Below are positions 40,226-51,821 of a DNA stretch of 64,000 bases, one piece after another; within the stretch, counting starts at the first letter, position 1, and the number at the start of each line of letters is the position of its first letter. The notes beneath the pieces were generated by a model. That model made no database searches, was not told the DNA's origin, and saw only the letters and a list, made by a program, of their open reading frames with translations. A program made the translations under genes and the position numbers. The DNA is from Acinetobacter zhairuonensis (GTDB lineage: Bacteria; Pseudomonadota; Gammaproteobacteria; Pseudomonadales; Moraxellaceae), in NCBI RefSeq assembly GCF_022601715.1, contig NZ_JAKVIM010000003.1, positions 124,001 to 188,000 of the forward strand, read 5' to 3'.

Positions 40226-41326
40226 ATGAATATGAGCAGATCAACTTTTAAAAAAATCAAAGAAATCAGTTCAGAGTGGTTAGATACACTCTTGGGCGCG
40301 GAACAACCTAAAATGTATTATGACCCGCAAGGGACAAGTAAAACCATTTTAGAGAGGTTACCGCAACTCCAGCAGAAATATCGTCCGACGCCGTGGTTAT
40401 CGAATACCCATGCCCATTTGCTGTATTTTGATGTGGTTAAAAAGCGTCGTATTCAGCTTGAATATGACCGTATTGATCAGCTGACCATGCAAGATGGGGG
40501 AATTACGGCAGTCGCTTGGTATGGCTTAGATTTACCCGCAGAGACTCCAACCATTGTGGTTTTACATACCATCACTGGGAATTTGGCCAGCATGCGCGAG
40601 TTGGTGAGAGATTTACATCAACATACAGGTTGGCGCATAGCCTTGTGTTTACGCCGTGGTCATGCGGATTTGCCGTTACCTGTACCTAAAATGAGTTTGT
40701 TTGGTTCAACCTCAGATTTACGTGAACAAGTGGCTTATATCCAGCAACAATTTTCAGACACATCTTTATATGCAGTGGGCTCATCTGCGGGTACAGGTTT
40801 ATTGGTGCGCTATTTGGGTGAGCAAGGACTTGATACACCTTTTAAAGCGGCTTTTGCCTTATGTCCGGGCTATAACACCGAACTTGGCTTTGATAACATT
40901 CATCCGTTTTATAGTAAGGTCATGACCAAAAAGTTGTTTAAGACTTTTATTCATCCCTATGTGCAAACGTGGCAGCCTGTGGCATCGCTGCCGAAGGTGT
41001 TGGCAGTTAAAACACTTGCTGAATTTGAGAAAAGTTATTTTGAATTGGCTGGATTTCAAGATTATGCCAGTTATACCCAAGCGATTAACCCAATTCACGT
41101 ATTTGAAAATATCAAAATTCCATTGATGGTTTTAAATTCGGAAGATGATCCCGTGTGTCATATCAAAAATTTTGAGCCCTATAAATCACTGATCCAGCGT
41201 ATGGACAATATTATTGTTGTGACCACCAAAAAGGGCAGTCATTGTGGTTTTTATGAAGGTGTTACCCACACCCGCTCTTGGGCGGCAAAATTAATGGCAG
41301 ATTATCTGAAGTTACATATAGATTAA
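40226..41326 (+). CDS. YheT/UPF0017-family alpha/beta hydrolase
   Basis: 366 residues. The catalytic set fits the YheT/ABHD1-3-type family: nucleophile Ser187 in GSSAG, Asp in NSEDDPVCH, His in KKGSHCGFYEG. The N-terminal PTPWLSNTHAHLLY segment is typical of this family. In eukaryotes the relatives hydrolyse medium-chain phospholipids and esters; the bacterial substrate is unknown. It is the third gene of a short run of lipid-type enzymes that ends in a terminator. Confidence 0.83.
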   Translation: MNMSRSTFKKIKEISSEWLDTLLGAEQPKMYYDPQGTSKTILERLPQLQQKYRPTPWLSNTHAHLLYFDVVKKRRIQLEYDRIDQLTMQDGGITAVAWYGLDLPAETPTIVVLHTITGNLASMRELVRDLHQHTGWRIALCLRRGHADLPLPVPKMSLFGSTSDLREQVAYIQQQFSDTSLYAVGSSAGTGLLVRYLGEQGLDTPFKAAFALCPGYNTELGFDNIHPFYSKVMTKKLFKTFIHPYVQTWQPVASLPKVLAVKTLAEFEKSYFELAGFQDYASYTQAINPIHVFENIKIPLMVLNSEDDPVCHIKNFEPYKSLIQRMDNIIVVTTKKGSHCGFYEGVTHTRSWAAKLMADYLKLHID

Positions 41327-41349
41327 GATGTTGATGTTTTAATTTCACA

Positions 41350-41379
41350 AAAAAACCAGTTCATTGGAACTGGTTTTTT
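41350..41379. terminator. Bidirectional terminator, YheT-like / lipoprotein gene
   Basis: Stem AAAAAACCAGTTC/GAACTGGTTTTTT with loop ATTG. The A and T runs on both sides serve the convergent genes. Confidence 0.9.
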
Positions 41380-41394
41380 CACATCATCTTGACA

Positions 41395-41805
41395 TTATTT
41401 GTTATCTAATGCAGGTGTAGCAGCAGCAATTGCAGCGGCAACAGCATCATCCTCAGACTGAGTCGAATAATTTGGCTTCGGCTGTTGTGCTGGTTTATCT
41501 TCGACTTTTTTAGGTGCTTCTGTTACTTCAGTTGCAGCTGGTTTAGGTGCTTCTTCACGCACTTCACGACGGATTTCAGTCGTGGTATTCGGGGTTTCTT
41601 GACGCTCTACTTCAACTTGAGCAGGAATAACAACTTCTGCTTCAGGTTGTGATGCTTCTAATGGTTGGAACTGTACTTGTTCAGTTGGTTCAGATGCAGC
41701 TTGAGCAGTTTCAGTTTGCTCATCCTTCGGCTCTTCTTTTTTCACACATGCCGTAAGTAATAAACCCATTGCAAGGGCGCCACAAATTAAAAATTTCTTA
41801 TTCAT
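41395..41805 (-). CDS. Small Pro/Glu/Ala-rich lipoprotein of unknown function
   Basis: 136 residues. A type II signal peptide ends in LLLTAC with the lipid-modified Cys20, so the protein is probably attached to the inner or outer membrane. The rest is low complexity, rich in Glu, Pro, Ala, Thr and Gln, with short repeats of the PAATEVTEAPKK kind and an Ala-rich C-terminal AAAIAAATPALDNK. No domain is recognised. Similar small low-complexity lipoproteins are common in Acinetobacter genomes. It is convergent with the YheT-like gene and divergent from pyrG. Confidence 0.7.
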   Translation of the reverse strand: MNKKFLICGALAMGLLLTACVKKEEPKDEQTETAQAASEPTEQVQFQPLEASQPEAEVVIPAQVEVERQETPNTTTEIRREVREEAPKPAATEVTEAPKKVEDKPAQQPKPNYSTQSEDDAVAAAIAAATPALDNK

Positions 41806-41966
41806 AATTGCACAAAATAAAGCATAAATAGAGTGCGCATAGTATAGCAGTAAAATAGCAGATGAAAAATCCTGAGATTCCCTACTAAATTTTTATCGGA
41901 AATGCTGATAGAATAGCCAATTGTTTATTGATCTATGAATTGCTGCTAATTGACTTTGCTTTCTAG

Positions 41967-43670
<1,704 letters not shown>

Positions 43671-43706
43671 ATAAAGTATGTCTAGGACTAAACTAGGAAA
43701 GTTTAA

Positions 43707-44562
<856 letters not shown>

Positions 44563-44564
<2 letters not shown>

Positions 44565-44580
44565 TGCTGTCTAAAGCATC
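44563..44580 (+). other. Short hairpin in the kdsA/eno gap
   Basis: GATGCT/AGCATC stem with a 6-nt loop starting at the last two bases of the kdsA stop codon. There is no U-tract, so probably not a terminator. Confidence 0.35.
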
Positions 44581-44590
44581 TCGTTATTAA

Positions 44591-45898
<1,308 letters not shown>

Positions 45899-45906
45899 GC
45901 GATTGA

Positions 45907-46317
45907 ATGCTATCTATGTTAAATGTATTTGACTCCGTTGCGAGTAAATTACTATTGGGCCTTGCGATCATACTGATCGCAGGGTTTCAGTATTTATTCT
46001 GGTTTGGTGAAGGTGGTTATCACGATCATCAGCAACTGACCCAAAAAATCCAACAACAAACAGAAATTAATGATGAGCTAAAAGAACGCAATCGTGTTTT
46101 AGCCGCAGAAGTTTATGATTTAAAAAATGGTGTTGAAGCCATAGAAGAACATGCACGTTTAGATTTGGGTTTAATTAAACCGCGTGAAACCTTTGTGCAA
46201 ATGAGCACCATCAGTACACAATACAAACCGATTTATATTGATCCAAACGCCAAAACAGATTTACGTACCAATGAAGATGACGATGTCATCCCACAAGAGC
46301 CAGCCAATGCACAATAA
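45907..46317 (+). CDS. ftsB: Cell division protein FtsB
   Basis: Single-span inner-membrane septum component that forms the FtsQLB complex and signals septal peptidoglycan synthesis. It is 136 residues. A short cytoplasmic N-terminus and a membrane helix (about residues 14-32) precede a coiled coil (about 40-75, QKIQQQTEINDELKERNRVL) and the conserved EEHARLDLGLIKPRETFVQ region. The C-terminal tail is longer than in E. coli (103 residues). It overlaps ispD by 11 bp; the eno-ftsB-ispD order is conserved. Confidence 0.93.
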   Translation: MLSMLNVFDSVASKLLLGLAIILIAGFQYLFWFGEGGYHDHQQLTQKIQQQTEINDELKERNRVLAAEVYDLKNGVEAIEEHARLDLGLIKPRETFVQMSTISTQYKPIYIDPNAKTDLRTNEDDDVIPQEPANAQ

Positions 46318-46999
46318 GCTTTGGGTGGTGATTCCTGCAGCAGGTTCTGGACGTCGTTTTTCTCAGTCTGAATTAAAACAATATCAATTGCTAGATCATA
46401 AAACAGTGCTTGAACATACGGTGGAGCGCTTAAATGGTCTGGCTTTGGCAGGTTATGTGCTTGCTGTAGCGCCAGATGATGATGTGGTTTCAACTTTAGC
46501 TTTAGCTGCCGCTGAAAAAGCCCATTTTTGTGCTGGTGGTAAAGAGCGAGTTGACTCTGTTCTCAATGCTTTAAATTACCTCACACAAATCGCGGATGAA
46601 AATGACTGGGTATTGGTGCATGATGCTGCGCGTCCATGTGTCACCTTAGCTGCCTTGCATGCGTTGGTGGATAAAGCGATTGAAACAGATCAAGCTGCTA
46701 TTCTTGCGATTCCTGTGCGAGATACCTTAAAGCTGGTGCAAACTGAAGACCTGATCAGTAATACGGTCAGTCGTGAATCTTTGTGGCAAGCACAAACGCC
46801 ACAGATGGCGAAACTCGGTGTTTTAAAGCAAGCAATTGAACAGGCACTACAAGACAATCAAGTCATTACAGATGAAGCCAGTGCGCTTGAATATGTCGGG
46901 CATCCTGTAATTGTCGTGCAAGGTCGTTCAGATAATATCAAAATTACCTATCCCGATGATTTGCAGTTGGCGCGTTTAATCACACGCTCGCAAGCTTGA
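46307..46999 (+). CDS. ispD: 2-C-methyl-D-erythritol 4-phosphate cytidylyltransferase
   Basis: Third step of the MEP pathway. It is 230 residues from the ATG at 46307 (MHNKLWVVIPAAGSGRRFS), which lies inside the end of ftsB. The CTP-binding loop PAAGSGRRF, VLVHDAARPCV, the PVRDTLK loop, and TDEASALEYVG are all present. In-frame Met codons slightly upstream are possible starts. ispF of the same pathway is detached, at 50758, whereas E. coli has ispDF together. Confidence 0.95.
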   Translation: MHNKLWVVIPAAGSGRRFSQSELKQYQLLDHKTVLEHTVERLNGLALAGYVLAVAPDDDVVSTLALAAAEKAHFCAGGKERVDSVLNALNYLTQIADENDWVLVHDAARPCVTLAALHALVDKAIETDQAAILAIPVRDTLKLVQTEDLISNTVSRESLWQAQTPQMAKLGVLKQAIEQALQDNQVITDEASALEYVGHPVIVVQGRSDNIKITYPDDLQLARLITRSQA

Positions 47000-47124
47000 T
47001 GTTTAGGTTTTAATACTGCAGTAGAGCGTGTTTACGAAATAATTGCTCTGAACATGGAATTAAGCATTCACTCTGCTGCACTTTAAATTTATACTCTGCT
47101 CTTTTAGCTGTATTGCCTCTCAAG

Positions 47125-48261
47125 ATGATACCTTCTCAACAGTATCGTTTCTTACGCCAATCCCTGCGTGATGGTCGAAGTATTAAGGACGATTCCTCCA
47201 AATGGCACCGTTTACATTTAGATCCTTGGTTATTAGGATTGTTGATCATTAACTCGATTATTGGTCTGATGGCGGTTTATAGTGCCACGGCTGAAGATAT
47301 GAGTATGGTGCTGCGTCAAGCAACCAGTTTTGGTGTGGGTTTTATTCTATTGTTTATCTGTGCACAGATTCCACCCAAGGTTTATCAAGCCACCAGTCCA
47401 TATTTCTATTTGATTTCGATTGTGCTGTTGGTTTTGGTACTGGTGATTGGTGACACACGCTTAGGGGCGAAACGCTGGTTGACGGTGCCTGGTATTGGCA
47501 GTGTACAACCCAGTGAATTCATGAAGTTTGCTATGCCGCTCATGATGGCATGGTATTTTGCCAGAAAGCCATTTCCACCCAAACTGATTCATATTTTGGG
47601 GGCACTGGTCATCATGTTTGTGCCGTTTGTGTTGGTGGCTTTGCAGCCCGATTTGTCCATTGGCTTAATTATCCCGGGAATTTTTGTCTTATTTTTAAGT
47701 GGTATGTCTTGGCGGCTGATTCTGGGCGCTTTTGTTGCACTGGCTGTTGCTGCACCTGTGTTATGGATGTATGTGCTTCAAACCTATCAAAAGAAACGTA
47801 TCTTGACGTTATTTGACCCAGAGTCTGATGCGCTAGGTGCGGGTTGGAATATTATTCAGTCGAAAATTGCGATTGGTTCTGGTGGATTAATGGGTAAAGG
47901 ATATTTGGAAGGGACGCAATCGCATTTAGGTTATTTGCCTGAACATCATACCGACTTTATTTTATCGACCTATTCTGAAGAGTTTGGATTTTTAGGGGTC
48001 ATGTTTCTATTTGCGCTTTATGCAGCGATTATTTTCCGCTGTATGATGATTGGTCTGAATTCGTTCCATAACTACGGTCGTTTATTGGCAAGTGCAATTG
48101 GTCTAACCTTCTTTTTCTTTGTATTTTTAAATTCAGGCATGATTAGTGGGATTTTACCAGTAACAGGTGATCCATTGCCTTTAATGAGTTATGGTGGTAC
48201 TGCGGTCATTGCACTGCTTGCTGGTATGGGCATTGTGATGTCAGTTCATACGCACCGATAA
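47125..48261 (+). CDS. rodA: Rod-shape peptidoglycan polymerase RodA (SEDS family)
   Basis: SEDS-family peptidoglycan glycosyltransferase of the elongasome. It is 378 residues with about ten membrane segments. Signature regions are LGAKRWLTVPGIGSVQPSEF, the DP pair in LTLFDPESDALGAGWNIIQS, PEHHTDFILSTYSEEFGFLG, and PLPLMSYGGTAVIALL. The ATG at 47125 is preferred to the TTG at 47113. It stands alone here: the partner PBP2 gene is not adjacent, unlike E. coli mrdAB. A terminator follows. Confidence 0.93.
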   Translation: MIPSQQYRFLRQSLRDGRSIKDDSSKWHRLHLDPWLLGLLIINSIIGLMAVYSATAEDMSMVLRQATSFGVGFILLFICAQIPPKVYQATSPYFYLISIVLLVLVLVIGDTRLGAKRWLTVPGIGSVQPSEFMKFAMPLMMAWYFARKPFPPKLIHILGALVIMFVPFVLVALQPDLSIGLIIPGIFVLFLSGMSWRLILGAFVALAVAAPVLWMYVLQTYQKKRILTLFDPESDALGAGWNIIQSKIAIGSGGLMGKGYLEGTQSHLGYLPEHHTDFILSTYSEEFGFLGVMFLFALYAAIIFRCMMIGLNSFHNYGRLLASAIGLTFFFFVFLNSGMISGILPVTGDPLPLMSYGGTAVIALLAGMGIVMSVHTHR

Positions 48262-48270
48262 GATACATTG

Positions 48271-48291
48271 GCCCCGAAAGGGGCTTTTTTT
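48271..48291 (+). terminator. rodA terminator
   Basis: Stem GCCCC/GGGGC with loop GAAA, followed by seven T residues. Confidence 0.9.
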
Positions 48292-48478
48292 CTATTTTGA
48301 AATAATTTTTTTCATTTACTATATCAAAATTTAAACAAGATAATAATTCGATAAGCGATTGAATTATAGGCTAAATAACTGTAATTATACTGCTTTAGCA
48401 TAATACAGCATGTAATTAGTGTATTTTGCACTCGCAAATGGTATATATATTGCTCATATTATAAGAAGCAATTATTGC
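48292..48478 (+). promoter_or_regulatory. AT-rich leader and promoter region ahead of the glycine riboswitch
   Basis: About 190 bp of very AT-rich non-coding DNA. A TTGCAC (48426-48431) and several TATA-like hexamers (48442-48462) are promoter candidates, but no single -35/-10 pair with ideal spacing is clear. Confidence 0.4.
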
Positions 48479-48552
48479 AGGAGAGAAGCACATTAAATGT
48501 GTTCGCCGAAGGAGCAACGACCCCGGAAACTCTCAGGCAGAAGGACTGTAAT
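48479..48552 (+). promoter_or_regulatory. Glycine riboswitch, first aptamer
   Basis: Shows the conserved order of the glycine aptamer: GGAGAG at the 5' side, GCCGAAGGAGCAAC in the core, CTCTCAGGCAG, and AAGGACTG at the 3' side. Confidence 0.9.
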
Positions 48553-48562
48553 AATTTCAAAA

Positions 48563-48662
48563 TCTGGAGAGAAGTGCATAAACAAAAAATAGGCACTCAC
48601 CGAAGGGGATGGTTGTATAAGCAATGCGACCGAAGCTCTCAGGTACCAATGACAGATGGGGC
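48563..48662 (+). promoter_or_regulatory. Glycine riboswitch, second aptamer
   Basis: Second copy in tandem: GGAGAG (48566-48571), CACCGAAGGGGATGG, then GCTCTCAGGTACCAATGACAG. Tandem aptamers with a short linker are typical of glycine switches. Downstream, a near-palindrome GGAATGC/GCATTTCC (48672-48688) lies just before the Shine-Dalgarno AGGAG (48690-48694) and could be the expression platform (inference). No U-run terminator is seen. Confidence 0.88.
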
Positions 48663-48700
48663 ATAACACAAGGAATGCATGCATTTCCAAGGAGTGCTTT

Positions 48701-49945
48701 ATGCCACATATTATTGTTATTGGTTCTGGAATTACTGGGGTAACTTCAGCCTATGAACTCTCTCAGTTGGGCTATGATGTAACTGTTATTGATAAACATC
48801 TTTATCCTGCAATGGAAACCTCTTTCGCCAATGGTGGTCAGCTCTCAGCATGTAATGCAGAAGTATGGAATCAAAAATCGACTGTATTGAAAGGCATTAA
48901 ATGGATGACACGGAAAGATGCTCCGCTACTCTTGAATCCTTCATTTGATGTGCACAAATATGCATGGTTAGTCGAGTTTTTAGGCAATATTAAGCATTAT
49001 GAAGAAAATACCCGTGATACGGTTAAACTGGCATTGATGGCGCGTAAGCGCCTATTTGATATCGCGGAGCAAGAGCATATTCAGTTTGATTTAGAAAAAC
49101 GGGGGATTCTGCATTTTTACCATAATCAGGCTGATTATGAAGTGGCAACACGGGTGAATGAATTGCTGCGTACAGGTGGTTTAGAACGTCATGCAGTAAC
49201 ACCTGAAGAAATAAAACAAATTGAGCCAAGTCTGACAGGTGATTACTTTGCTGGATTTTATTGTCCGGGTGATGCCACAGGCGATATCCATAAATTTACC
49301 AATGGTTTAGCCAAAGCAACAGAAAAATATGGGGTGAAATATCGTTTTGGCTTAGAAGTCACAGATGTGCAACATCATGCAAAAGGAGTGGCTGTCGTCT
49401 GTAAATCCAGCACAGAAAATATGAATTCTGAAGCGCAAGAAACTGAATATTTTGAAGCCGATGCTGTCGTGGTGTGTGGTGGTGTTGGCAGTTATCAGTT
49501 GGCGCATTTACTGGGAGATAAAGTGAATGTGTATCCAGTAAAAGGTTATTCCATCACCATCAATCTGGAGGATGAGCAGAGTGTGCAGCATGCACCATGG
49601 GTGAGTTTACTTGATGAAAGTGCCAAGATTGTGACTTCACGCCTCGGGGCAAGCCGCTTAAGGATTGCGGGTACAGCTGAGTTCAATGGCTATAACCGTG
49701 ATATTCGTGCTGATCGGATTCAACCCTTGGTGGATTGGGCAAATAAGAATTTTGATATTTCAACTCAGAATGTGGTGCCTTGGGCAGGCTTACGCCCAAT
49801 GATGCCGAATATGATGCCAATTGTGCGCCGCGGTCGTCGTGAGCGCATATTTTACAATACAGGACATGGACATTTAGGCTGGACATTGTCGGCAGCTACC
49901 GCAGTGATGATTAGTCAGGAAATCACTTTAGCTTATCCAGCTTAA
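48701..49945 (+). CDS. FAD-dependent D-amino-acid dehydrogenase (DadA-like)
   Basis: 414-residue flavoprotein oxidoreductase of the DAO/DadA family. The N-terminal FAD loop is GSGITGVTSAYELSQLG, with DKHLYPAMETSFANGGQLSACNAEVW split here as DKHLYPAMETSFANGG and QLSACNAEVW. The C-terminal part has NVVPWAGLRPMMP and NTGHGHLGWTLSAATA, typical of DadA. It probably deaminates D-amino acids at the membrane and passes electrons to quinone. The tandem glycine riboswitch suggests that glycine, or a related amino acid, is the inducer and perhaps a substrate. The ATG at 48701 with AGGAG is preferred to the in-frame ATG inside the riboswitch tail. Confidence 0.87.
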   Translation: MPHIIVIGSGITGVTSAYELSQLGYDVTVIDKHLYPAMETSFANGGQLSACNAEVWNQKSTVLKGIKWMTRKDAPLLLNPSFDVHKYAWLVEFLGNIKHYEENTRDTVKLALMARKRLFDIAEQEHIQFDLEKRGILHFYHNQADYEVATRVNELLRTGGLERHAVTPEEIKQIEPSLTGDYFAGFYCPGDATGDIHKFTNGLAKATEKYGVKYRFGLEVTDVQHHAKGVAVVCKSSTENMNSEAQETEYFEADAVVVCGGVGSYQLAHLLGDKVNVYPVKGYSITINLEDEQSVQHAPWVSLLDESAKIVTSRLGASRLRIAGTAEFNGYNRDIRADRIQPLVDWANKNFDISTQNVVPWAGLRPMMPNMMPIVRRGRRERIFYNTGHGHLGWTLSAATAVMISQEITLAYPA

Positions 49946-49955
49946 AGTCAGTATT

Positions 49956-49985
49956 AAAAAAGCACAGAGTATTTTGTGCTTTTTT
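49956..49985 (+). terminator. Terminator of the DadA-like gene
   Basis: Stem AAAAAAGCACA/TGTGCTTTTTT with an 8-nt loop. The A-run on the left could also serve the convergent gene that ends at 50006. Confidence 0.85.
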
Positions 49986-50005
49986 ATTTGATAAAATTGA
50001 GTGGA

Positions 50006-50656
50006 TTAATCATAAAGACGATATACGCCAGTGAAACGCTCACAGCCTTTTTGCTGAGTTTTGACCGTTAAAATCGCTTTGTTAAAATCAAACTGATATT
50101 TACAGTTATGTTCATTATCCTCAATATTCTGCTTCTTTTCAGGTGTGGTATAAGCCAAGAAAGGGATGGTTTGAGTGTCTTTGTTATTGTTCGGATTGCG
50201 GTAAGCAATCCCTTCAATTTTAATGCTGTCTTTAGTGAGCTGATGCACTTGTAAATGAATTGGTTGCTTTGCCAATTTGCCGTGCTCAAACTTTAAATAA
50301 TGTTGGGTTAAACTTTGGTTGAGTGAAGTATAAAAATTCAACTCATCCGTACGCAGTTCAAATTGCTGATCAAAACAAGATTTAGTTTTACATTGTTGCG
50401 CACGTTTGAGCCAGATACTGTGTGTATCATCCAACAAGCGTAATGGTGCATCACTAATCAGAAAAGCGGTTAAATACTGATTTTTGAGTTTTTGGCGTTG
50501 TTGATCAAATGTACTCGAACACATGGTTTTCATCGTCGAATTTTGGGGTGTGCTGCAATCAATTTCCTGAGCATAACTCAGGCTACTGTATATACAGCCG
50601 AGACCAATGAAAGATGCTATAGTTTTAAAGAATTTAATGTCTGTATTCAACAACAT
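50006..50656 (-). CDS. Periplasmic LprI-like (DUF1311-type) protein
   Basis: 216 residues with a signal peptide (about 1-29, ending SLSYA). The mature N-terminus (DCSTPQNSTMKTMCSSTFD, then QRQKLKNQYLTAF and WLKRAQQCKTKSCFDQQFE) has the four-Cys, helical pattern of the lysozyme-inhibitor LprI N-terminal domain, with two likely disulfides. The C-terminal half (about residues 125-216) is beta-rich with two more Cys and no match I recognise. Function unknown; inhibition of lysozyme is only a family suggestion. It is divergent from ispF. Confidence 0.65.
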   Translation of the reverse strand: MLLNTDIKFFKTIASFIGLGCIYSSLSYAQEIDCSTPQNSTMKTMCSSTFDQQRQKLKNQYLTAFLISDAPLRLLDDTHSIWLKRAQQCKTKSCFDQQFELRTDELNFYTSLNQSLTQHYLKFEHGKLAKQPIHLQVHQLTKDSIKIEGIAYRNPNNNKDTQTIPFLAYTTPEKKQNIEDNEHNCKYQFDFNKAILTVKTQQKGCERFTGVYRLYD

Positions 50657-50757
50657 GATGACTTATACTTTCACAACACTGTGCTAGTGTAACTATAACG
50701 AAGTCGAAACACTGAATACAAGATTTCAAACATTTATTTCTGAGGGAGCGTAATTTA

Positions 50758-51249
50758 ATGGTCGCACATATTCGAATTGGTCAAGGAATGGATGTTCATG
50801 CTTTTGAAGAAGGTGAATTTGTTACTTTGGCTGGGGTGAAAATTCCGCATACACATGCTTTAAAAGCGCATTCAGATGGGGATGTGGTGTTGCATGCATT
50901 GTGTGATGCATTATTAGGTGCACTGGCACTAGGCGATATTGGTCAACACTTTCCTGATACAGACCCTGAGTTTAAAGGGGCGGATAGCCGTGTATTGTTA
51001 AAACATGTGTATCAGTTAATTTTGGATCGTGGTTATGTGTTGAATAATGCAGACATGACAGTAGCCTGTGAACGCCCAAAACTTGCTAAATATAATTTAG
51101 AAATGCGCCAATCGATTGCTGATGTGTTGGATGTGGATGTTACTCAAATTAGTATAAAAGCAACAACCACTGAAAAATTGGGTTTTACTGGTCGTCAGGA
51201 AGGAATTTTAGCAACTGCAACGGTGTTAATTAGTCATCAAGCAAAATGA
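50758..51249 (+). CDS. ispF: 2-C-methyl-D-erythritol 2,4-cyclodiphosphate synthase
   Basis: Fifth step of the MEP pathway, forming the cyclodiphosphate. The 163-residue trimeric enzyme has the metal site GQGMDVHAF (Asp12, His14), the signature HSDGDVVLHALCDALLGAL with further ligands, FPDTDP, and ATTTEKLGFTGRQEGI at the C-terminus. GGGAG lies ahead of the ATG. It is encoded alone, away from ispD, and its end overlaps the convergent gene at 51237 by 13 bp. Confidence 0.97.
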   Translation: MVAHIRIGQGMDVHAFEEGEFVTLAGVKIPHTHALKAHSDGDVVLHALCDALLGALALGDIGQHFPDTDPEFKGADSRVLLKHVYQLILDRGYVLNNADMTVACERPKLAKYNLEMRQSIADVLDVDVTQISIKATTTEKLGFTGRQEGILATATVLISHQAK

Positions 51250-51761
51250 CCTGCACTCATCAGGGATTGCTGCAATTCTTTGGTAGCTTTACGACCCTGT
51301 AGTTGTAAGGCTACCGCATGAATTAACCCAGTCCATGTCTCATTAGGTTCCCAAATTGCATGCAATTGATCTTGAGCTGTGGCAATATTCACATCCATGT
51401 AATACTGACGATAAAGATACATCAAGCTGCTGACGCGGAGGTTTTTAGCACAATGCACCCAAACCATCTGTTCCTGTACCAAGTGATCCAACATATCTAG
51501 AACCAACATACACTGTTCATCAGAAGGGGTATCCCAAAGAATTGGAATATGAATGTAATTCAAACCTAATTCCAAGCATACGCGATCTTCATGCGGAAGA
51601 TGATTTTCTGCATCATTCAAAGCAAGGTTAATCACAGTTGTGATGCCATATTCTTTGATCAGTTTTAACTGCTCAATGGTCGGTTGCCCTGAACTAAATA
51701 AATGTTCATGGATAAACTGGAAATGGTCAATGTGACTTAAAGCGTTTTCGAGTTGATTCAT
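51237..51761 (-). CDS. Dual-specificity phosphatase-like protein
   Basis: 174 residues with a tyrosine-phosphatase-like fold: FSSGQPTIEQLKLIKEYGI, VINLALNDAENHLPHEDRV and a P-loop-like VHCAKNLRVSSLMYLYR. The loop has Cys and Arg spaced as C-x4-R instead of the classical C-x5-R, one residue short, so ordinary PTP catalysis is doubtful. The FSSGQP segment is like DUF442/Blh phosphatases. Function unknown. It is convergent with ispF and upstream, on the same strand, of nothing obvious. Confidence 0.7.
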   Translation of the reverse strand: MNQLENALSHIDHFQFIHEHLFSSGQPTIEQLKLIKEYGITTVINLALNDAENHLPHEDRVCLELGLNYIHIPILWDTPSDEQCMLVLDMLDHLVQEQMVWVHCAKNLRVSSLMYLYRQYYMDVNIATAQDQLHAIWEPNETWTGLIHAVALQLQGRKATKELQQSLMSAGHFA

Positions 51762-51784
51762 AACGGTAACTTTATTTGGCAGTA

Positions 51785-51812
51785 AAACAAAACGCCATCC
51801 TGTGGGATGGCG
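51785..51812 (-). terminator. DAHP synthase gene terminator
   Basis: Stem CGCCATCC/GGATGGCG with a 4-nt loop. In the minus-strand direction it is followed by TTTTGTTTT. Confidence 0.8.
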
Positions 51813-51821
51813 CTTGAAGGC

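Noticed and set aside
48475-48666. Short open frame across the riboswitch
   Set aside because: It coincides with the conserved glycine aptamers; RNA structure explains the sequence.
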